A stretch of DNA of 64,000 nt. Origin: Quillaja saponaria (lineage: Eukaryota; Streptophyta; Magnoliopsida; Fabales; Quillajaceae). The stretch is taken from NCBI GenBank assembly GCA_029379385.1, contig CM055610.1, positions 18,501,422-18,565,421 on the forward strand, read 5' to 3'. Below the pieces are notes generated by a model. It was given only the letters and a program-made list of their open reading frames with translations, had not been told where the DNA came from and made no database searches. Shown piece after piece: positions 11,257 to 22,553 of the stretch. How positions within the stretch are numbered: the stretch's first letter is position 1; each line of letters opens with the position of its first letter. Position numbers and translations under genes: made by a program.

Positions 11257-14200
11257 ATGGATCTTGAAAATGGCAAGTGTTGGAACACTTCAAAGGTTAG
11301 TTCATTTGCTATCCCTTAGCTTAATTATATGAACTTTGAATATCGTACTACTCGTCATTTTTTTCTGACTAATTGGCTGAAAATCTGTGATAGACACAAT
11401 TTTTGGTTTAATAAGCTACCAGAATTAATGCATTCTTAAAGAATTCCAGTCTAAATTGCATTTCAGAAGGACTCTTGGAAGACTATTCTGCTCTTAGCCT
11501 ACCAAAGCCTTGGTGTAGTGTACGGGGACTTGAGCATTTCCCCTTTATATGTTTTCAAGAGCACATTTGCAGAAGACATTCAACATTCAGAGACCAATGA
11601 AGAAATTTTTGGTGCTCTTTCTTTTGTCTTCTGGACTCTGACTCTGGTTCCACTATTCAAGTACGTGTTTGTCGTGCTTCGAGCTGATGACAATGGAGAG
11701 GGTAAGTGCTAACTCAAGCAAGCAATGCTGGTATCATCTCTAACTATATTGAAACCTTTCATGGATGATTTCGCAGGTGGTACCTTTGCCTTATACTCAC
11801 TGATATGTAGGCATGCCCAGGTTAGTCTTCTTCCCAATCGACAACTTTCTGATGAAGCGCTCTCGACATATAAGATGGAGCAGCCTCCAGAGAGAAACAG
11901 CTCTAGGCTGAAAATGTTGCTTGAGAAACACAAGACCTTGCATACAGCTTTGCTAATTCTGGTTCTTCTTGGCACTTGTATGGTAATTGGCGATGGACTG
12001 CTCACTCCAGCCATTTCTGGTACACTTTCCAGCCTGTTGGTTTTCTGCAACAAATTTTGATCATTTTGTTGACTAAATACTCTGTCTCTGCAGTTTTCTC
12101 TGCTGTATCTGGTCTTGAGCTATACATGTCTAAGGAACAGCACGAATGTAAGTTTCACTTTTTGCTTTTCCATCATCTGAATATGCTATTTCATAATGCC
12201 AAATCATGTAACCATCTTCGCTAAAATGGGGTTAACGTTCTCTTACTGCATATTAAGATGACTATTGATTTAAAGTTGAAGCTAAAGCCATGGCAGAAAA
12301 TGCTTAAAATTTTGGACTGTGCAAACTGCTGCATTATTAAGAGAAATGCTGCTCAGTAGAAAAAGAACTTGAGTTAAGAGCATGAGAACAATGGAAAATG
12401 TTATATCTTGAGGACAATTTTCTCCAATCTTTTTACTCCCACGCCAAGACCAGGGGAAGAAAGCTGAAACTTTCCTCATTCAACCAAAAACATAACTGTT
12501 AATCATGATAGAAGACCTAGTCTGTTCTGCACTGGCCATTAATTACTAGAGCGTAAGTTGTGGAATTGTTCTTTATCAGTTCTGTATTTAAGTGTCATTA
12601 TCCGATGCTTTCATTTGCAGATGCTGTGATTCCCATTACTTGCTTCATATTGGTGTGTTTATTTGCACTTCAACATTATGGCACACATCGAGTGGGATTC
12701 TTTTTTGCACCAATTGTGTTGGCATGGCTTCTATGCATCAGTTCCCTTGGATTATATAATATAATCATATGGAATCGACATGTCTATCGAGCGCTTTCTC
12801 CATATTACATGTTCAAGTTTTTGAAGAAGACAAGGATAAGTGGATGGATGTCTTTGGGTGGAATATTGTTGTGCATAACAGGTAAACTTGGAAAAAACAT
12901 GGCTCTGGTAAAATTTTATGTCTTCTTGTGTTGTTCTCATGGATGTTTGTTGAATCCTAGAATATGTCTGTAGATAGTATAAATATAGGTGGTAAAGTCC
13001 AACAACAATACTAGGTTTTAGCATATCATTACAGTCACCTCCTAGAATCAACCCTTTCTATAGTTATGCTGTTAAAAATATTTTGCTATATTTATCCTTG
13101 AGATTATCTACACTGGGAATTTTCTTTTTCCTTCTTTTAAGTCATATCCACCCTTGATTTTCTCCACTCGGCTATTGTTTTATTTATCTAATGCACAATA
13201 AAAATACAAGTGACAAATTTTTTTTATGGTACTTCCAATTGTACAATCTTACATTTCTCAATCTGATCTTATAATTTAGCTTCAAAACCCTTTAGCCATT
13301 TGAAACTTCAACTGAAATCGTGATTCCCTTGTATCAGAAACTATTGCGCTGCAGATGATTGCAATATTTGTTTCTAGCAATCATTGTTATCGCAGAACTA
13401 GCTGTTACTCAGGAGCTTATTTTCTCATATTTTGTGTTGCTTGTTTTATGAACTGGCCTATAAACACAATTCACGCTTGACCTTTTCTTGCATATTTGTG
13501 CAATACGTGTACACTGTTTCTGACCTTTTTCCCACTTGAGGTTCAATCAAGTTTTCTACTCTATTTAAGTTGATATTTTACTATCTTCAATTGTTGTTAA
13601 GACCTTCTTGATCAGTGATTTGACAAAAACCTTTATGGTTGCATTAATTTTGTATTTCATGACAAAGTAACATTTTGTGTCTAATCTGTGTGCAGGCTCA
13701 GAGGCTATGTTTGCTGACCTTGGCCACTTCTCATATGCTGCCATTCAGGTAGTTTTATCCCCACCCCCACCCCCAAAGAGAATTGGTTTTCTCATGTGCA
13801 TGCTGATAGCATTTCCATAAAGGGGTTCTTAACTACTCGTCTTCATGCAGATGGCATTCACCTTTCTGGTTTATCCTGCACTTATATTGGCTTATATGGG
13901 TCAAGCTGCTTATCTGTCACATCATCATCATCATACCAGTCACACAATCAGCTTTTATGACTCAGTTCCAGGTATAACTCTTTCTGTTCTCACGCTGCAA
14001 GGCTAGAGTGCATGCAATTGGACAGGAAGCTGCATGATGAATTAGATGATGTTATACTTTTGGTTGTATACTACTATTTCACCCTGAACTAATTCAATGG
14101 CTCAGCATAAGATATAAATAAACTGCTAATGCCTCAATTATTTCTCCAACAAACCTATGGTTGTACACTTGCTTGTATAAAAAATAAAAATAAAAATAAA

Positions 14201-15944
14201 AATCCTGGAAGACATGATGGTTTAAATTTTTTTGGGTACAGAAATTGTGAGGTGGCCGGTGCTTGTACTTGCAATTCTAGCTTCTGTTGTGGGAAGCCAA
14301 GCAATAATCAGCGGAACATTCTCTATCATAAACCAGAGCCAATCACTGGGTTGCTTCCCAAGAGTTAAAGTTGTTCATACATCTGACAAGATACATGGCC
14401 AGATCTATATCCCTGAAATCAATTGGATGCTCATGATCCTCTGTATTGCCGTTACAATTGGATTTAGGGATACAAAACATATGGGAAATGCATCAGGTAA
14501 GTCCTGATATTATATATTTACCTAGATCACAATTTTCAACTTAACATTGACCTATTGAGTTTCCTGTTGCCATTAAAACTTCTCACGGACCTGAATAATT
14601 TTCTTGGTCTTCCTAGATCTTTTTGTGCAAGCCTATCCTTAAATTCCATACTGATGGAAGTATCATTAATCTTCAACATCGTGTTGAGAATCTTACCTGC
14701 AGTGTGCCTACTCCAAGTTTATGAAAAACTTCTAATAGAAATTTCAGAGATAAAAGGAACATAGATAATAACTGGAACATATATATGCTGTTAGAAACTT
14801 AGAATCACTGAAGTTCTATGAATCACTTGCAGGGTTAGCAGTGATGACAGTGATGCTAGTGACTACTTGTCTCACTTCCTTGGTGATTATCCTTTGTTGG
14901 CACAAACCCCCTATTATAGCTATTGTCTTCCTAATTTTCTTTGGCTCTGTTGAGTTACTTTATTTCTCAGCTTCACTGACCAAGTTTCGGGAAGGTGCCT
15001 GGCTCCCAATCCTCCTTGCTCTTATCCTTATGACTATCATGCTTGTTTGGCATTATGCAACCATCAAGAAGTATGAATATGACCTCCACAACAAGGTTTC
15101 ACTAGAATGGCTTTTAGCTTTAGGTCCAAGCTTGGGAATTTCTCGAGTTCCTGGAATTGGCCTGGTCTTCACTGATCTCACCTCTGGCATACCAGCTAAC
15201 TTTTCCCGCTTTGTCACCAACCTCCCAGCATTCCACCGCATCATTGTCTTTGTGTGTGTAAAATCAGTACCTGTCCCTTATGTTCCCGTTGCTGAGCGGT
15301 ACCTTGTTGGCCGTGTGGGTCCTGCTGCTCATCGATCCTATAGGTGTATTGTCCGGTATGGATATCGTGATGTTCATCAGGATGTCGATTCATTTGAATC
15401 TGAACTAGTTGATAAACTAGCTGATTTTATCCGCTATGATTTGTATCAAAGACATGGGAGTAACTTATGCACTGAGGATGATACAGCACGATCAAGTGAA
15501 TCATCAAGTAATAGATTAACTGTTATTGGAACAGTTGGATTCTTTTGGCCACCAGCTTATGAGATCGAGGAGAGTGTGCAGCCAGCAAGTGTTTCTGTTA
15601 GCTTCCCAACTGTAGAGAGTGTGATAGATGTTATTGAAATGGAACCAGTTAGTGGTGCTGAAAGAAGAGTGAGGTTTGCCATTGATGATGGGTCTGAAAG
15701 TGATGCGCGGAATGATGTAGATTTGCAGGAAGAGCTGAAAGATCTGTATGTAGCTCAACAGGCAGGAACTGCATTCATTCTGGGACACTCTCATGTTCAA
15801 GCAAAGCAAGGTTCATCTCTTCTCAAGAAATTAGCCATCAACTATGGTTATAATTTTCTAAGGAAGAATTGCCGGGGCCCAGATGTGTCGCTAAAGGTGC
15901 CCCCAGTGTCTCTGCTGGAAGTCGGCATGGTTTATGTTGTGTAG
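11257..15944 (+). CDS. KUP2: HAK/KUP/KT potassium transporter, KUP2/SHY3 type
   Basis: Multi-pass membrane protein moving K+ with H+. Arabidopsis KUP2/SHY3 acts in K+-dependent cell expansion (family knowledge). Nine coding exons with GT..AG borders and matching phases: 11257-11295, 11467-11701, 11777-12019, 12094-12147, 12621-12881, 13696-13748, 13851-13971, 14242-14496, 14833-15944. They total 2373 nt, 790 aa; I recall 794 aa for the Arabidopsis protein. Diagnostic strings include the family signature [19 protein letters not shown], then [51 protein letters not shown] and the C-terminus [16 protein letters not shown]. About 12 hydrophobic segments are followed by a ~250-residue cytosolic tail. 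The N-terminus MDLENGKC matches the KUP2 style. The reading frame is intact with no frameshift. Oddity: GFFWPP is inserted in the tail between GTV and AYEIEE relative to the Arabidopsis protein as I remember it. Confidence 0.95.
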
Positions 15945-17869
15945 GTCTGGATTGTAATAGTTTTGATTTTGTCTGGTCGTTTCATATAGGGAGAAATCTC
16001 CTAGAAGCTAACCGAGGAAGAGTATAGGAAAAGATTAAGGAGGTCTGTAAATGAAGGGACTCTACCCTCAGCTGATGTAAATCGGTAGCATGCATGAAAA
16101 TCTGATGAAATTGCAGTTCTTGGCTGCCCTATAAAAATCATGAAATGCTTGCAAGTTAGAAGTTAGAACCCCCCCTCCCAAAAAAAGAGAGTAGATTTTG
16201 AGGCTTCTTGATGTTTTTACTTGGTTTTGAAACTCCTCAAACTACCAAAACCAACTAGAGAAGGAGAAACTTGGTTGCGAGGACAATGCACCACAACAAG
16301 CGAAGTGTTATATTAACCAGAAAATGTACTAAAGTAAATAAAACAAAAAAGAATGACCCGCGTAAAAAACTGAGTCCTCCTAACATTTTTAAGAGTACTG
16401 CAAACTGCCACTTAGTATTTTATTAACCACCAGGATTTCTTAGTGGCAACAATCCTGTTGACAATTCAAGAGGCTGTAATTTAGTGGTCGAAATTAACAA
16501 GAAGCACGCATCATACACTAACATAAGCAGCAGAGTTCAAAGCAGAGCAAAGCAAACTGTCTCTGTTCGTGCCAAGGAAAACAAACATGGGACTGAGGAC
16601 TCTACTATTGTAGTTTCCCTTCAACTGCAGGATTATGACAGAATTTGTCCAATCACGGGCTTAATAAAAGCCCCAAAGTCACAGTTTCAGCTAAACTAGA
16701 AAAGGAGAAGGAAAAGGAAGAACCCAAGAAAAGCAAGCAATATCTGTTTAGTAATGTAACAGAATGCTGAGCTTCTGGAAGAGACCAGTGAAGCCACCCG
16801 ATCTGGGGAGAAGATGACTGAGAACAAGTGTGCCAGACTCTTGTGAACTCATCATTCTTATGTACATATTGTCTTTCAGTATTTGTGTGCATATCTGTTG
16901 AATCACTTTTTCTTATGGTGAGCAGTTGATGGACAAAACGCGCAAGGTGTGCAGAAAAGATATCAAGGGCGGGCCACGACAAGTAGACAACTTCGGAAAA
17001 TATGTTAATGTAGCATGTCTGGAGAAGTCCAAATCAGGAAACTTCTTTACCAGATTGTTCTCAAGATGAAGGGAAAGCTTGGCTCTAAATATATTTTCTT
17101 AAGTAACCAATATACAGGATATATATAGTATGTTGCAAGAGAATTCACTTTGTATCACTTATCCAAAAGGTCCATGTAAAGCCTTTTTCCTCCTTTGGAT
17201 ATGTGCATTTATAGGCAGAAAAACGAATGGTGAACCTAAAAATATAATGGTGGGAGCTGACAGTATGTTAGATTCTCTAAGCGGTTTCTCCATGCATTTT
17301 GAAAACACAATCTAAATCGAATATGCACATTTAGAATTAAGGCCATGATATCAGACTTGGCCACATAAATTGAATGACCAACTGATAATCCAACTCTGCT
17401 TTAAATTATTTCTATTGTCAGTTGTATGCTCTCTTAAGCAAAACCTCCCAGCAAATCCTTAGTTCCGAAGGTAAATTTTCTTTGTACCTTGATTTAATAT
17501 ATTTAACTCTTCCTATCCTGTTAGTTTAAGTTAATGTTTCAGATACCTACTCAATGGCAACTGACTTCCAGCTGCTTTCTTTCATCTTGTTCAGCCTATT
17601 ACTAGTAGTTGAACCAAACTTAGCAGGTAAGCTTTAGAAACTCTAGCCAACTGTTTACGTACTTTATGAAGTCATTTGAAGCCCTCTTCTATCACATAAT
17701 ATGAATTATTCATTGTTAATCTTAAAAAAGGCCCTGTTAAGCACAGCTAGTCAACTATATATTTTATGTTAAGCACTAGAATTAAGTTGATACTATTTGT
17801 TACCACCATTAATGCTTTGTCCGAGAAAAATTGCAGTAATTTTCATTCCAGGTAATTCACACTCTGACC
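15945..17869. other. 3' UTR of the KUP2-like gene and intergenic DNA
   Basis: Roughly the first 200-300 bases are expected 3' UTR. The rest has no supported gene. A block at about 17340 (GGCCATGATATCAG followed by a CTTGGCC-like word) recurs at 20957, next to the second snRNA unit. Confidence 0.45.
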
Positions 17870-18384
17870 ATATAAAATTTCAGACGTGGTCACATGGACA
17901 ACTTCTGGAAGTATGGTGGGAAAGATATCTTTACAAGATTCACCCATTGGAAAACCTTCATCTTAAAGGAAGAACTTTCATACACCAAGGAGTTACCTTA
18001 TTTCAGGTCCATTTGCATCCATGACCATTCAATTGGGTTCTTCATCATGGTCACACCACAATCCGGTGATGATATTGATATGTGTCAGGCAACTGTGTGC
18101 ATTAGATTCAGTGTACTAGGGGCAACGGATAATACCAAGAGCAGAGAAATGGCCATCTCTGAGGATTTCAAAGAATTCCCTGATGGTGTTAGATTGCAAC
18201 CCTGTGGTTGAGTTCAAGAACAAGGCCTCCCAGAGGGTCTTGGACAAGCTTGGATTCCAAGAAGTGGGGATTTTGAGGAATATATCTTTAACAAAGGTGA
18301 AGTTAAGGATTTGGTTATGTTTAGTCTTCTATCCACTGATCCAATTCTGCCTGACACTTACATCATTTTCAATATGATTCAGTG
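17870..18384 (+). pseudogene. Broken GNAT-family N-acetyltransferase
   Basis: Remnant of an intronless plant GNAT (RimJ-like) acetyltransferase, a family that moves an acetyl group from acetyl-CoA to an amine. Recognisable pieces in order are FTHWKTFILKEELSYTKELP, YFRSICIHDHSIGFFIMVTP, QSGDD, MAISEDFKEFPDGVRLQ, then in a second frame NKASQRVLDKLGFQEVG, then in a third frame GEVKDLVMFSLLSTDP. A +1 shift lies near 18200 and a -1 shift near 18297. The segment that should hold the acetyl-CoA binding Q/R-x-x-G-x-G/A loop is replaced by a shortened, unrelated stretch (VLGATDNTKSRE). Loss of that loop plus two frame breaks argues for a dead copy. Confidence 0.65.
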
Positions 18385-19074
18385 AGCAACTGATTGTTTG
18401 CAATTGTTATATGTACGTGTGGCATATAGTTGCTGTTTTTTCGATTTGATCAGAAAAGTATTGAATGATTAATTGATTTACTCTTTTGCTAATTGCTATA
18501 TTTCTACCACCTGTACAAAAATGTCCACTACTCAAGGTTATACAGCTAGCAACTTAGAAAGGAAATGAGTATGCATGGCCAATTTTGCCTAGCTGCAGTA
18601 TAGCAGTTTCATTGCTGATTGCACCGCCCAACTTTCTCTTTCTGAGCCAGGATCTTGATCATCTATAACAATCACAATTGATTTTGCCCTTTCATTTGCG
18701 ATTGAAGTTTGTGGGTTTTCTTTTTTGGCCATTTTATGATAAGGAAACTCAAGAACTAGGTTATCATACAATGAATTACCTTCATATAATTGTGCCTCTC
18801 AGATACATGCTTGTTCAAACTGAGCCTGTCAGCCTGCTGCCAAAGTCTCAGAATTTCCAATCCATAATCTTGAATGCTTCAATGGATCCATCAAGACTTC
18901 CTCTTTGCTTCCCTTGCTTTCTGATGTTGATCACTTTCTGAAATGGGCTTGAGATGATAGAGTTACTCACTATTTAAGATTGAATTCCATTGCATATGAA
19001 ATCTATGGAGGAAGCTGTCACATATCTTCAGAGGGTTGCTATATCCATGGTGTCAATTTAAATGTTTGGATGAC
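18385..19074. other. Intergenic DNA before the snRNA cluster
   Basis: No gene or element supported. Confidence 0.45.
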
Positions 19075-19443
19075 CATTAGATTAAACCATACCATAATCG
19101 GTTGATAACTGAGTGTAGGGCGCATGTTAGCTACGCCAGGGGTGCTGAGTACTGGGGGCTAGGTGTAGTCGCACAGGCATTAAAGGTGTTGAACAATCCC
19201 TGAAGTGCCAAGACTTGAGGCATTAGCAAAGATAGAGAATAAGGAATCTGAAAGGGGTATTGCAAAGTTGAGATTAGAGACATGTTCATCTACGTTTTCT
19301 TATTGTCGGTTAAGGTTTTGTAATTGATGACAAAGATATGATGAATTGATAAAAGAAACAATGTTTTCATGTTTCATTAACTCATCCAATTGATATCTTT
19401 CTCGCCTTGTAAGGCTTTAATGTTATCATGAACACTCGCATAT

Positions 19444-19455
19444 TGTCCCACATTG
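19444..19455 (+). promoter_or_regulatory. USE of U2 snRNA gene copy 1
   Basis: TGTCCCACATTG, one mismatch from the plant snRNA upstream sequence element RTCCCACATCG. The gap from here to the TATA box is about 30-34 bp, the spacing associated with RNA polymerase II snRNA genes rather than the shorter Pol III spacing. Confidence 0.85.
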
Positions 19456-19485
19456 GAAACAGAAAAGAGAGCTGCCCAAGTTAGC

Positions 19486-19495
19486 TATATAAAAA
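19486..19495 (+). promoter_or_regulatory. TATA box of U2 snRNA gene copy 1
   Basis: TATATAAAAA, about 30 bp before the U2 5' end. Confidence 0.85.
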
Positions 19496-19519
19496 GTGCC
19501 ATAGTAAGTCAGAAAACTC

Positions 19520-19714
19520 ATACCTTTCTCGGCCTTTTGGCTAAGATCAAGTGTAGTATCTGTTCTTATCAGTTTAATATCTGATATGTGGGTCAATGAC
19601 TCACACGATATTAAATTTATTTTTTGAGGGGGAGAGCCAACAACAATAGCTTGCTATTGAGGCTTTCTAGTGTTGCCCTAGTCTTGCACTATAGGCTTGG
19701 GTTTGGCACACCCC
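19520..19714 (+). ncRNA. U2: U2 spliceosomal snRNA, copy 1
   Basis: U2 snRNA pairs with the intron branch site in the spliceosome. The 5' end ATACCTTTCTCGGCCTTTTG and the following ~80 nt follow plant U2 as I know it, including the branch-site recognition core GTAGTA, the Sm-type site ATTTATTTTTTGAG and a 3' domain ending GGTTTGGCACACCCC. Length is about 195 nt, as expected (Arabidopsis about 196). One stem reads GTGGGTC/GACTCAC with a single G-U pair. The gene has its own USE, TATA box and 3' box, so it looks functional. A near-identical copy sits at 21654. Confidence 0.95.
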
Positions 19715-19730
19715 ACTAAATCTAGTCAAA
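19714..19730 (+). terminator. snRNA 3' box of U2 copy 1
   Basis: CA, eight bases, then AGTCAAA. This fits the plant Pol II snRNA 3'-end signal CA-N(3-10)-AGTNNAA. Confidence 0.8.
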
Positions 19731-20082
19731 CGAGTACTCATTAAATTGTCTTGCAATATATTAGAGATTAGGTTTTGAGTCTTTAACCATATTCATAATG
19801 CGGCTATGGAAAATGTGAGAAGAAAATTGCTGAGAAACTAGCGTGAAGTTTTATACCATTTTGATTCTATAGACTCGTCCAATTTTTGAAGATATTCAGT
19901 TGACAACTAACAGGCCTAAATTTGTTTCGTGATGCTTGATTCTTGAATAACCAAACAATGCTCTTGCAGATGCAGAGTTTATAGCTCAAACAATGCTCTT
20001 ATGGATGCAGAGATCAGTCTTCCCAGATGAGATAGAAAGAAATGATGAGAGTGCTGCAGCGATGAGATGAGCCCAACTCAGT

Positions 20083-20094
20083 AGTCCCACATTG
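20083..20094 (+). promoter_or_regulatory. USE of U5 snRNA gene copy 1
   Basis: AGTCCCACATTG, the same element as in front of the U2 genes. A weak TATA-like GTAATAAAG follows at 20126-20134, again at Pol II-type spacing. Confidence 0.8.
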
Positions 20095-20125
20095 AAGATT
20101 TACATGAAGGCCAGTATGTTCTACA

Positions 20126-20134
20126 GTAATAAAG
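20126..20134 (+). promoter_or_regulatory. TATA-like box of U5 snRNA gene copy 1
   Basis: GTAATAAAG, about 30 bp before the U5 5' end. It is weaker than the U2 TATA boxes. Confidence 0.55.
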
Positions 20135-20162
20135 TAAAGCATCTTAGGAGTATCAAGGTACG

Positions 20163-20285
20163 GAGCCGTGCAGTGAGCACAGAGCGAACTATTCTTTCGC
20201 CTTTTACTAAAGAATACCGTGTGCTCGTTGCTAAAAGCGGCATACGCTAATTTTTGGAGAGTCCTTCACCGTGAAGGTCTCCTAC
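20163..20285 (+). ncRNA. U5: U5 spliceosomal snRNA, copy 1
   Basis: U5 snRNA aligns exon ends through its loop I. The near-invariant loop and flanks are present (TTTCGCCTTTTACTAAAGAA), as is the Sm site AATTTTTGGAG, followed by a terminal hairpin with arms CCTTCAC/GTGAAGG. The basal stem GAGCAC/GTGCTC is perfectly paired. Length is about 120 nt, typical for plant U5. It lies ~450 bp downstream of U2 copy 1 in the same direction, with its own promoter and 3' box. Confidence 0.94.
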
Positions 20286-20297
20286 AATTCTAGTGAA
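20285..20297 (+). terminator. snRNA 3' box of U5 copy 1
   Basis: CAATTCTAGTGAA fits CA-N(3-10)-AGTNNAA directly after the terminal hairpin. Confidence 0.8.
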
Positions 20298-21577
20298 AAG
20301 GTTTTGTTTACTTGTTTAAAGAGAGAAGAACTAGAATGTTAAGAATTGTGTCTCTTAAACCTTAAATTCCTCGAGACCAATTTCAAAATCTACTAAACAG
20401 AATTTTACATGATTTGGATCCAGATTTTAACTGAAGTAAAATTTATTTTAAGAAGAGGACTGCAGAATCTGAAACTCAGTAGCTGTATGCTAGTAATTAA
20501 GTGCCAACATGCTTGTAACCATGCTTTAGCTGGCTCTTTGATTGGAGCATGATATGGATGCAATTCTCAAATCATCAAAGATAGTGGTTCCAATGTTCCA
20601 AGTCCTGGTTGGTATAGATAATGGAAATATTGAAAACCTTGCAAAAACTCCTTATAATGCTGAAAAGAACTGGGTTTGATATCAGGACTTATTGGCCTGA
20701 TGTGCGGTTCGGGTTTATAGCCATTTGGATTTGGGAATGAGGTCAGCCTAGGATACTAAGCTCAATAATTCAATATATCCTTCCTGCAATGAAAAATCTG
20801 CACAATGCATTGAGTGCAGGGGGTCACTGGCACCATATCAAAGTTTCTACCTTAGTAGCAACATAATTAAGTCATGGGATCATCCTATCCACATTCAGCT
20901 GGAGCCTTCTCCGCGGACACTATGAAGTATACTTATTGCACAGTACTTAAACAGAAAGGCCATGATATCAGAATTGGCCTCACAAATTAACTTATTGGTT
21001 GTATTTTTAAAACTTGAATAGGTCTTCCTGTTATGTGTTACTATATTCAAGGATGCACATTCCATTAAACCAGAATCCGGGTGCTGTGTAGGGAGGATGC
21101 TAGCGTTAGCTACGCTGTGGGTGCATGCTGAGTACTTGGTGGTAGCCTGGTAGGAGTAGTCACTCATGCAGTAAAGAATGGCCATCCATAAGGTGTTTAA
21201 GCAATCTCATGAGTTTCTGAGAATTGAGGTTTTAGTAGAGGTAGAGAATAGAGGATCTCAAAGGGTACTCGAAAAGAGTTGGGTTTGTGAAAGAAGGGCT
21301 AGCTGTTAAGAAGTATGGGTATTGTAAAGGTGAGATAGGGACACGTTCATCTACAGTGCTTCTTTTTTGACATATAAGGTTTTGTAATTGATGACAAAGA
21401 TATGATGAATTGATAAAGAAACAATGTTTCATGACTTCATCGTCAAAAACATTTGCTGCTTCATGTTTCATTAATTCGTGCAATTCATAGTTTTCTCTTC
21501 TAGTAAGGTTTTTATGTTCTTGGGTTTAAAGCAGGCATAATGCCTGAACTTGTGAGAAACTTCACACTATCGCATAA

Positions 21578-21589
21578 TGTCCCACATTG
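21578..21589 (+). promoter_or_regulatory. USE of U2 snRNA gene copy 2
   Basis: TGTCCCACATTG, identical to the USE of copy 1 and followed at similar spacing by a TATA box. Confidence 0.85.
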
Positions 21590-21619
21590 GAAACAGAAAA
21601 TAGAGCTGCCCAAGTTAGC

Positions 21620-21629
21620 AATATAAAAA
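21620..21629 (+). promoter_or_regulatory. TATA box of U2 snRNA gene copy 2
   Basis: ATATAAAAAG type box about 30 bp before the U2 5' end. Confidence 0.8.
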
Positions 21630-21653
21630 GAGTCATAGTAATTTAAAGAACTC

Positions 21654-21847
21654 ATACCTTTCTCGGCCTTTTGGCTAAGATCAAGTGTAGTATCTGTTCT
21701 TATCAGTTTAATATCTGATATGTGAGTCAATGACTCACACGATATTAAATTTATTTTTTGAGGGGGAGAGTCTACAACAATAGCTTGCTATTGAGGCTTT
21801 CTAGTGTTGCCCTAGTCTTGCACTATAGCTTGGGTTTGGCACACCCC
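21654..21847 (+). ncRNA. U2: U2 spliceosomal snRNA, copy 2
   Basis: Near-identical to copy 1: same 5' end, branch-site core GTAGTA, Sm site and 3' end. Differences lie in places that keep structure. The stem GTGAGTC/GACTCAC is now fully Watson-Crick, where copy 1 has a G-U pair; a few changes fall after the Sm site (GAGTCTACAAC versus GAGCCAACAAC), and one G is missing near the 3' end. Own USE, TATA box and 3' box. Likely functional. Confidence 0.95.
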
Positions 21848-21863
21848 ACCAAAACTAGTAAAA
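21847..21863 (+). terminator. snRNA 3' box of U2 copy 2
   Basis: CA, eight bases, then AGTAAAA, fitting the plant snRNA 3' signal. Confidence 0.75.
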
Positions 21864-22339
21864 AAGAGTACCAATAAAACTGTCTTTGTTTCTGAAGTTT
21901 TAACCATATTCCTAAGTTGGCTATAGAAAAAGTTGAGAAGTTAACATGAAGGTTTCTAACATTCTGATCCTAAATAGATTTTTATGGTTGATTCTGTAAA
22001 CTGTGGTACGTAGACCTAAATTCATCACTGCAGAACATGTTTGTATAATTTAAGAACAATGTATCAAATCAAAAACCAGCAATGCTTAATGCCAATTAGG
22101 GAAGATATTCAGGTGATTTCTTTGCATAACTCACAGGCCTGGACTTGAGTTGTGATTCTGACTTTAGATATTTCCTCATTAAGGTAGGAGTAGGACATAC
22201 TGAAAATCTTTTATATGCTGAGTATAAGAAAACTGATCCTTGATTCTGGAATGACCAAACAATGCTCTTGTAGATGCACAGATTATTGCTCAAACAATGT
22301 TACTAAAAAGTTGCAGAGATTAGCGCCCCCCATGGCATT

Positions 22340-22351
22340 AGTCCCACATTG
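22340..22351 (+). promoter_or_regulatory. USE of U5 snRNA gene copy 2
   Basis: AGTCCCACATTG, identical to the USE of U5 copy 1. A TATA-like TTAATAAAG follows at about 22383. Confidence 0.8.
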
Positions 22352-22382
22352 AAGATTTATGAGAAGGTTAGCATGTTCTGCC

Positions 22383-22391
22383 TTAATAAAG
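22383..22391 (+). promoter_or_regulatory. TATA-like box of U5 snRNA gene copy 2
   Basis: TTAATAAAG at Pol II-type spacing from the USE and about 30 bp before the RNA start. Confidence 0.55.
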
Positions 22392-22420
22392 CAAAGCATC
22401 TTATCAAGCGTGAAACCACG

Positions 22421-22541
22421 GAGCCTAGCGGTGAGCACAGAGCGAACTATTCTTTCGCCTTTTACTAAAGAATACCGTGTGTTCGTCGTTAAAAGCGGCA
22501 TACGCCAATTTTTGGAGAGTCCTTCTGTGAAGGTCTCCTAC
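22421..22541 (+). ncRNA. U5: U5 spliceosomal snRNA, copy 2
   Basis: Loop I (CGCCTTTTACTAA) and the Sm site AATTTTTGGAG are unchanged from copy 1. The basal stem is GAGCAC/GTGTTC, where one pair has become G-U. The terminal hairpin has shortened to CCTTC/GAAGG. The 5' leader differs (GAGCCTAGCG versus GAGCCGTGCA). It lies ~570 bp after U2 copy 2 in the same direction. Probably functional, though the 5' end differences make it the less typical copy. Confidence 0.92.
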
Positions 22542-22553
22542 AATTCTAGTGAA
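22541..22553 (+). terminator. snRNA 3' box of U5 copy 2
   Basis: CAATTCTAGTGAA, identical to copy 1. Confidence 0.8.

Larger units (their letters stand above)
19075..20840 (+). repeat. Tandem segmental duplication, unit 1 (U2-U5)
   Basis: This segment aligns by eye with about 21055-22755. Shared landmarks in order: GTGTAGGG followed by GTTAGCTACG and GCTGAGTACT; GTAATTGATGACAAAGATAT; the U2 promoter and gene; ACCAAACAATGCTCTTG; the U5 promoter and gene; CACAATGCATTGAGTGCAGG. The offsets differ between landmarks (2134 at U2, 2258 at U5, 1914 at the last one), so indels have accumulated since duplication. Edges are approximate. Confidence 0.8.

Noticed and set aside
16484..16982. Open frames downstream of the KUP2-like gene on both strands
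   Set aside because: No family similarity; overlapping frames on opposite strands in the probable 3' flank.
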